Shown piece by piece: positions 60,837-64,000 of a DNA stretch of 64,000 nucleotides. The notes beneath the pieces were generated by a model. It did no database searches and was not told the DNA's origin. It saw only the letters and a program-made list of their open reading frames with translations. The position numbers and the translations under genes were made by a program. Source of the DNA: Pseudomonas frederiksbergensis (lineage in GTDB: Bacteria; Pseudomonadota; Gammaproteobacteria; Pseudomonadales; Pseudomonadaceae); assembly GCF_003732705.1 (NCBI RefSeq), contig NZ_MOBR01000020.1, positions 142,633-206,632 of the forward strand. The letters are read 5' to 3'. Position 1 is the first letter of the stretch; each line of letters begins with the position of its first letter.

Positions 60837-60866
60837 AAAAAAGGCCCCGCTGTTAAGGCGGGGCCT
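60837..60866 (-). terminator. Terminator of the PVY-repeat protein gene
   Basis: Stem AGGCCCCGC/GCGGGGCCT with a T-run on the minus strand, 10 bp after the stop at 60877. Confidence 0.9.
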
Positions 60867-60876
60867 GATGAATCAG

Positions 60877-61236
60877 TTACCAGCGTGGGCCACCATAGTA
60901 ACCATGGGGATGGCCGTAGTAACCGCGTGGTGGACCGTAATAAACCGGTGCAGGGCGGTAGTAGACCGGTTGTTGCACGTACACCGGGGCCGGTTGGTAG
61001 TAGACCGGTGGTGGCGGTTGTTGCACATAAACCGGTTGTGGCTGAACGTAAACCGGCGCCTGTTCTACATAAACCGGCCGATTGGCGTTAATGAGGGCCG
61101 AGCCGACGATGGCCGAGCCAACGATCGCACCAAACACCGCTGGACCTTGCCAACCGCCACCGCCATGGGCTTCTGCCTGCCCTGCGACAGCCAGTACACC
61201 AATCAACAAGGCTACTGTGGGGATTTTACGGATCAT
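60877..61236 (-). CDS. Secreted Pro/Val/Tyr-repeat protein
   Basis: A 119-residue protein with a signal peptide ending near GQAEAHGG, a Gly-zipper-like segment (FGAIVGSAIVGSALI), then repeated PVYV/PVYY units with Gln and Pro, and a GYYGHPHGYYGG tail with His. Similar low-complexity YXQ/GYY proteins are found in the envelope of many proteobacteria; the Gly-zipper may insert in a membrane. GAGG seven bases upstream fixes the start. Function unknown. Confidence 0.85.
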   Translation of the reverse strand: MIRKIPTVALLIGVLAVAGQAEAHGGGGWQGPAVFGAIVGSAIVGSALINANRPVYVEQAPVYVQPQPVYVQQPPPPVYYQPAPVYVQQPVYYRPAPVYYGPPRGYYGHPHGYYGGPRW

Positions 61237-61481
61237 GATAATTCCTCGGTTCTTCGACCCGGCGCTTGAATCTGCAATAGACCCAAGGATTGTCGCGGGG
61301 ATACTTCTAAGACAGCGGTTTTTTGAAAAACTGCACAGCCGTTAGGTAAATTTTGTGTAAGGTCTGTACCGGCTTCCTTACGGTGCTGCAAAGCCGCGTG
61401 CGGACAGGCCTTATGATCGAACAGAACAGGATGGAATGGCTAATCCCGTCTATCTGAAAGTGCAATCGAAGGAGATATTTC

Positions 61482-62300
61482 ATGCAGATGAACCCCAACA
61501 AAGACACCCAGCTGTGCATGTCCCTGTCAGGACGCCCCGGGAACTTTGGCCTGCGATTTCACAATCATCTGTACGAACAACTGGGCTTGAATTTTTACTA
61601 CAAGGCGTTCAGCAGCAAGGACTTGACCGGCGCTGTCGGCGGTATTCGCGCCCTGGGGATTCGCGGTTGTGGCGTGTCGATGCCGTTCAAGGAAGCCTGC
61701 ATTGCGCTGGTCGATGAACTGGACGCGTCCGCCGCCGCCATTCAGTCGATCAACACCATCGTTAATACCGACGGCCATCTCAAGGCCTACAACACCGATT
61801 ACATCGCCATCGCCCAGTTGCTGGAAACCCATCAAGTGCCCAAGGACTCGACCTTTGCCCTGCGCGGCAGCGGCGGCATGGCCAAGGCCGTGGCCAGTGC
61901 CTTGCGCGATGGCGGTTACGAAAACGGCCTGATCGTGGCCCGGAACGAACGCGCCGGGCGGGCACTGGCCGACGCCCTGGGTTATGAATGGCAAGCAGAA
62001 TTGGGGGGGCAGCGCCCGCAAATGCTGATCAACGTCACGCCCATCGGCATGACCGGCGGTCCGGAGGCTGATCAACTGGCGTTTGACGCTGAAGCCATCG
62101 TTGCGGCCGATACGGTGTTCGATGTGGTAGCGATCCCCTCGGAAACGCCGCTGATCGTGCGGGGCAGGGCTGAAGGCAAGCGAGTGATCACCGGGCTGGA
62201 AGTGATTGCGATCCAGGCGTTGGAGCAGTTCGTGCTGTATACCGGCGTGCGTCCGACGGATGAGCAGTTCCAGGCAGCGGTGGCGTTTGCCCGGAGCTGA
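61482..62300 (+). CDS. Shikimate dehydrogenase-like protein (HI0607 type)
   Basis: A 272-residue NAD(P)-dependent oxidoreductase of the SDH-like subgroup seen in Haemophilus HI0607, not the main AroE. It has CMSLSGRPGNFGLRFHN, the substrate-binding Lys in VSMPFKEACI, VNTIVN with AYNTDYIA, and a cofactor loop RGSGGMAKAV in which the usual GxGGA is changed to GSGGM. GGAG eight bases upstream sets the start. HI0607 has very low activity with shikimate, so the true substrate is uncertain. Confidence 0.87.
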   Translation: MQMNPNKDTQLCMSLSGRPGNFGLRFHNHLYEQLGLNFYYKAFSSKDLTGAVGGIRALGIRGCGVSMPFKEACIALVDELDASAAAIQSINTIVNTDGHLKAYNTDYIAIAQLLETHQVPKDSTFALRGSGGMAKAVASALRDGGYENGLIVARNERAGRALADALGYEWQAELGGQRPQMLINVTPIGMTGGPEADQLAFDAEAIVAADTVFDVVAIPSETPLIVRGRAEGKRVITGLEVIAIQALEQFVLYTGVRPTDEQFQAAVAFARS

Positions 62301-62330
62301 TTCTTCCAATAAATAGGGTGGCTTTGCTGG

Positions 62331-62467
62331 CCTCTTCGCGGGCAAGCCTCGCTCCTACAAGGACTGTGCAAAACCTGTTGGAGCGAGGCTTGCCCGCGAA
62401 GACGGAGTGTCAGTCGACATCAATATTGACTGATACACCGCATTCGCGAGCAAGCCTCGCTCCAACA
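62331..62467. repeat. Cluster of three REPs
   Basis: A reverse REP (about 62331-62359), a forward REP (62374-62402) and a reverse REP (62442-62467). The last two form a REPIN. All are of the GCAAGCCTCGCTCC subtype; two have GTTGGAGC instead of GTAGGAGC. Confidence 0.85.
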
Positions 62468-62486
62468 TGGGGCCTGCGTTGCAGGG

Positions 62487-63134
62487 TTATTCGAGGCGTG
62501 CCAGGCGTTCTTCCAGCGCCGCAATCCGCGCCTCCAGCTCTTCGATCCGCTCCACCGACACGCCGCCACCCGCGCCACGTTCCGTCGGGTTCTGCCGCGC
62601 TGCCAGAATAACTTCGATATCCGCCGGATCGCCCAGTGCATGCATATAGCGGTCTTCCCGCTGCCCGGTCTGACGCGGAATCAACAGCGCCAATCCCCGA
62701 GCGATCAGGCGCTCCAGCTGATGCACCACCTGTTCGGCGTCTTCGAATTCATGCATGCGACCGCTGCGGGTCAGCAGTTCATTGACCGTTTGCGGGCCGC
62801 GCAGAAACAACAGCCCGGTCAGGATCACCTGGGCCGGCACCAGCTCCAGTGCCTTGTCCACTTTGTGTTCCCAGCGGTCGGCGCGGCTACCCATCACCAA
62901 TTTGGTGAAGCCGCGACCTTCGAGGGCGCGCAGGCTTTGGCCGACCTGGCCCTGGGTCAGGTTCATCACCGGTTCGCGGCTGGTTTTCTGGTTGCAGGCA
63001 ATCACCAGCGCATTAAGGGTCAGCGGATAGGTTTCCGGGCTGGTGGCCTGTTTCTCGATCAAGGAACCCAGAATACGGATTTCCGTGCTGTTGAGGCGCG
63101 GTTCGTCGAAGGTCGTCTCTTGCTCAGTGCTCAT
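62487..63134 (-). CDS. YceH/UPF0502 family protein (DUF480)
   Basis: A 215-residue cytoplasmic protein of the YceH family, built of two winged helix-turn-helix domains: LNSTEIRILGSLIEKQATSP and NALVIACNQKTSREPVM, then LRGPQTVNELLTRS. A C-terminal coiled coil (ERIEELEARIAALEERLARLE) may dimerise it. The role is unknown; a DNA-binding role is suggested by the fold. Divergent from the DUF1993 gene. Confidence 0.93.
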   Translation of the reverse strand: MSTEQETTFDEPRLNSTEIRILGSLIEKQATSPETYPLTLNALVIACNQKTSREPVMNLTQGQVGQSLRALEGRGFTKLVMGSRADRWEHKVDKALELVPAQVILTGLLFLRGPQTVNELLTRSGRMHEFEDAEQVVHQLERLIARGLALLIPRQTGQREDRYMHALGDPADIEVILAARQNPTERGAGGGVSVERIEELEARIAALEERLARLE

Positions 63135-63275
63135 TCGCGCTTTTCCCTTTGCTGTCGAAGCGTGCAGTCGAAGCCGCCTAGCCTAATCCTTGCGAAACAA
63201 AAGGCAAGCCGCCCGGTCATCAAGCATGGCTATAATCGCTCCACGTTTTCACACCCGCCACAACACGAGACTGCC

Positions 63276-63785
63276 ATGACCATTTCTTTGTACGCCGCTT
63301 CCGTCCCGGTTTTCCAACAAATGCTCAACGCCCTGAGCGATGTGCTGAACAAGGCTGAAGCGCACGCCACCGCGAAAAACATCGACCCGAACGCATTCCT
63401 GCAAGCCCGTCTGTACCCGGACATGTTCCCGCTGGTGCGCCAGGTGCAAATCGCCGTTGATTTCGCCAAGGGCGTTTCTTCGCGTCTGGCCGAGATTGAA
63501 GTGCCGAAGTACGACGACACCGAAACCACCTTCGCCGAGTTGCAAGCGCTGATCACCAAGGTTCTGGCCTACATCGGCGAGATCAAGCCTGAGCAGATCG
63601 ACGGCAAGGAAGGCATCGAAATCATCACCCGCCCAGGCACTCCGAAAGAGAAGCGCTTCAGCGGCCAGGCCTACTTGCTGAGCTATGGCTTGCCGCAGTT
63701 CTTCTTCCACGTCACCACCGCCTACGCTTTGCTGCGTCACAACGGTGTGGAAGTGGGCAAGCGCGATTACATGGGCGCGTTCTAA
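63276..63785 (+). CDS. DUF1993 family protein
   Basis: A 169-residue helical protein of the DUF1993 family, related to DinB-like four-helix bundles. Typical stretches: SVPVFQQMLNALSDVL, ARLYPDMFPLVRQVQIAVDFAK and YLLSYGLPQFFFHVTTAYALLRHNGV. The start MTISLYAAS fits the family; the longer frame overlaps YceH and is spurious. A strong terminator follows. Function unknown. Confidence 0.92.
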   Translation: MTISLYAASVPVFQQMLNALSDVLNKAEAHATAKNIDPNAFLQARLYPDMFPLVRQVQIAVDFAKGVSSRLAEIEVPKYDDTETTFAELQALITKVLAYIGEIKPEQIDGKEGIEIITRPGTPKEKRFSGQAYLLSYGLPQFFFHVTTAYALLRHNGVEVGKRDYMGAF

Positions 63786-63797
63786 ACCGTCCGGCAA

Positions 63798-63838
63798 CAA
63801 AAAAGCCCGCCAAGGTTTGCGCCTTGGCGGGCTTTTTC
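63798..63838 (+). terminator. Terminator of the DUF1993 gene
   Basis: Long stem AAAAGCCCGCCAAGG/CCTTGGCGGGCTTTTT. Confidence 0.93.
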
Positions 63839-63848
63839 GTTTGATTTT

Positions 63849-63919
63849 CTGTAGGAGCAAGGCTTGCCCGCGATGGCGTCCTTGAAATCGCCATCGCGGG
63901 CAAGCCTTGCTCCTACAGG
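63849..63919. repeat. Compact REPIN
   Basis: GTAGGAGCAAGGCTTGCCCGCGATGGCG and its complement with a very short spacer. Confidence 0.9.
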
Positions 63920-63928
63920 GGCGGGGCG

Positions 63929-64000
63929 TTACGCCAGACGCTGGGCTTTTTCGTCTTCACCCAGGCAAGCCGCCGCTGTGAACAACACATCGGTTGACGA
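63929..64000 (-). CDS. C-terminal end of a gene cut by the window edge
   Basis: A minus-strand frame open to the window end and stopping at 63929 gives the last 23 residues of a protein (ending ACLGEDEKAQRLA). Too little is present to name the family. Confidence 0.5.
   Translation of the reverse strand, partial: SSTDVLFTAAACLGEDEKAQRLA

Overview
The window is a stretch of chromosome from a Pseudomonas of the fluorescens group. The evidence is the high G+C content, the very frequent short palindromic REP/REPIN repeats with GTGGGAGCGAGC or GTAGGAGCAAGC cores in intergenic spaces, and a gene set typical of these bacteria: selD-mnmH, bphO-bphP, ampC-ampR, gudP-gudD, polB, a Tsx-like porin, a TonB-dependent siderophore receptor and a DUF6124 protein. 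No rRNA, tRNA, CRISPR array, transposase or integrase gene was seen. Function calls come from recognising families and motifs by eye, not from database searches.

Layout. 0-12 kb: a Tsx-like porin gene, divergent from a giant autotransporter adhesin gene of about 3,500 codons built from nested repeats. 12-14.5 kb: the selenium pair selD-mnmH. 14.6-25.4 kb: a YraQ-type permease, a secreted histidine phosphatase, GST and PhzF genes, a zinc-type hemB, an FAD monooxygenase, a siderophore receptor and a DUF1615 lipoprotein. 25.5-31 kb: a secreted protein made of eight 13-residue repeats, a DUF4349/GNAT pair, a GST, a CBS protein, and a LysR regulator divergent from an SDR gene. 31-38 kb: polB, a DUF1810/aldo-keto reductase pair, a periplasmic mutarotase, a lipoprotein and a TauE/SafE permease. 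38-41.7 kb: a short coupled leader ORF, then bphO and bphP (heme oxygenase and red-light histidine kinase). 42-47.7 kb: an accessory stretch with a Septu-like anti-phage pair (ATPase plus HNH nuclease), a DUF2931 lipoprotein and a DUF6124 pair preceded by a possible structured leader. 47.9-57.5 kb: an MFS transporter, ampC/ampR, the glucarate module gudD-gudP with a divergent FadR-type regulator, and an EamA exporter with a divergent LysR gene. 57.6-64 kb: the tRNA-hydroxylation U32 protein, an AI-2E family permease, small orphan proteins, a shikimate dehydrogenase-like gene, YceH, DUF1993 and a truncated last gene.

Several genes form working units. SelD makes the selenophosphate that MnmH uses on tRNA. 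BphO makes the biliverdin that BphP binds. GudP imports the glucarate that GudD dehydrates. AmpR should control ampC from the shared intergenic region. The Septu-like ATPase and nuclease overlap by 8 bp and must be co-expressed. The parts most worth following up are the Septu-like pair, the autotransporter, the 13-residue repeat protein, and three short leader elements ahead of bphO, the TauE gene and the DUF6124 gene.
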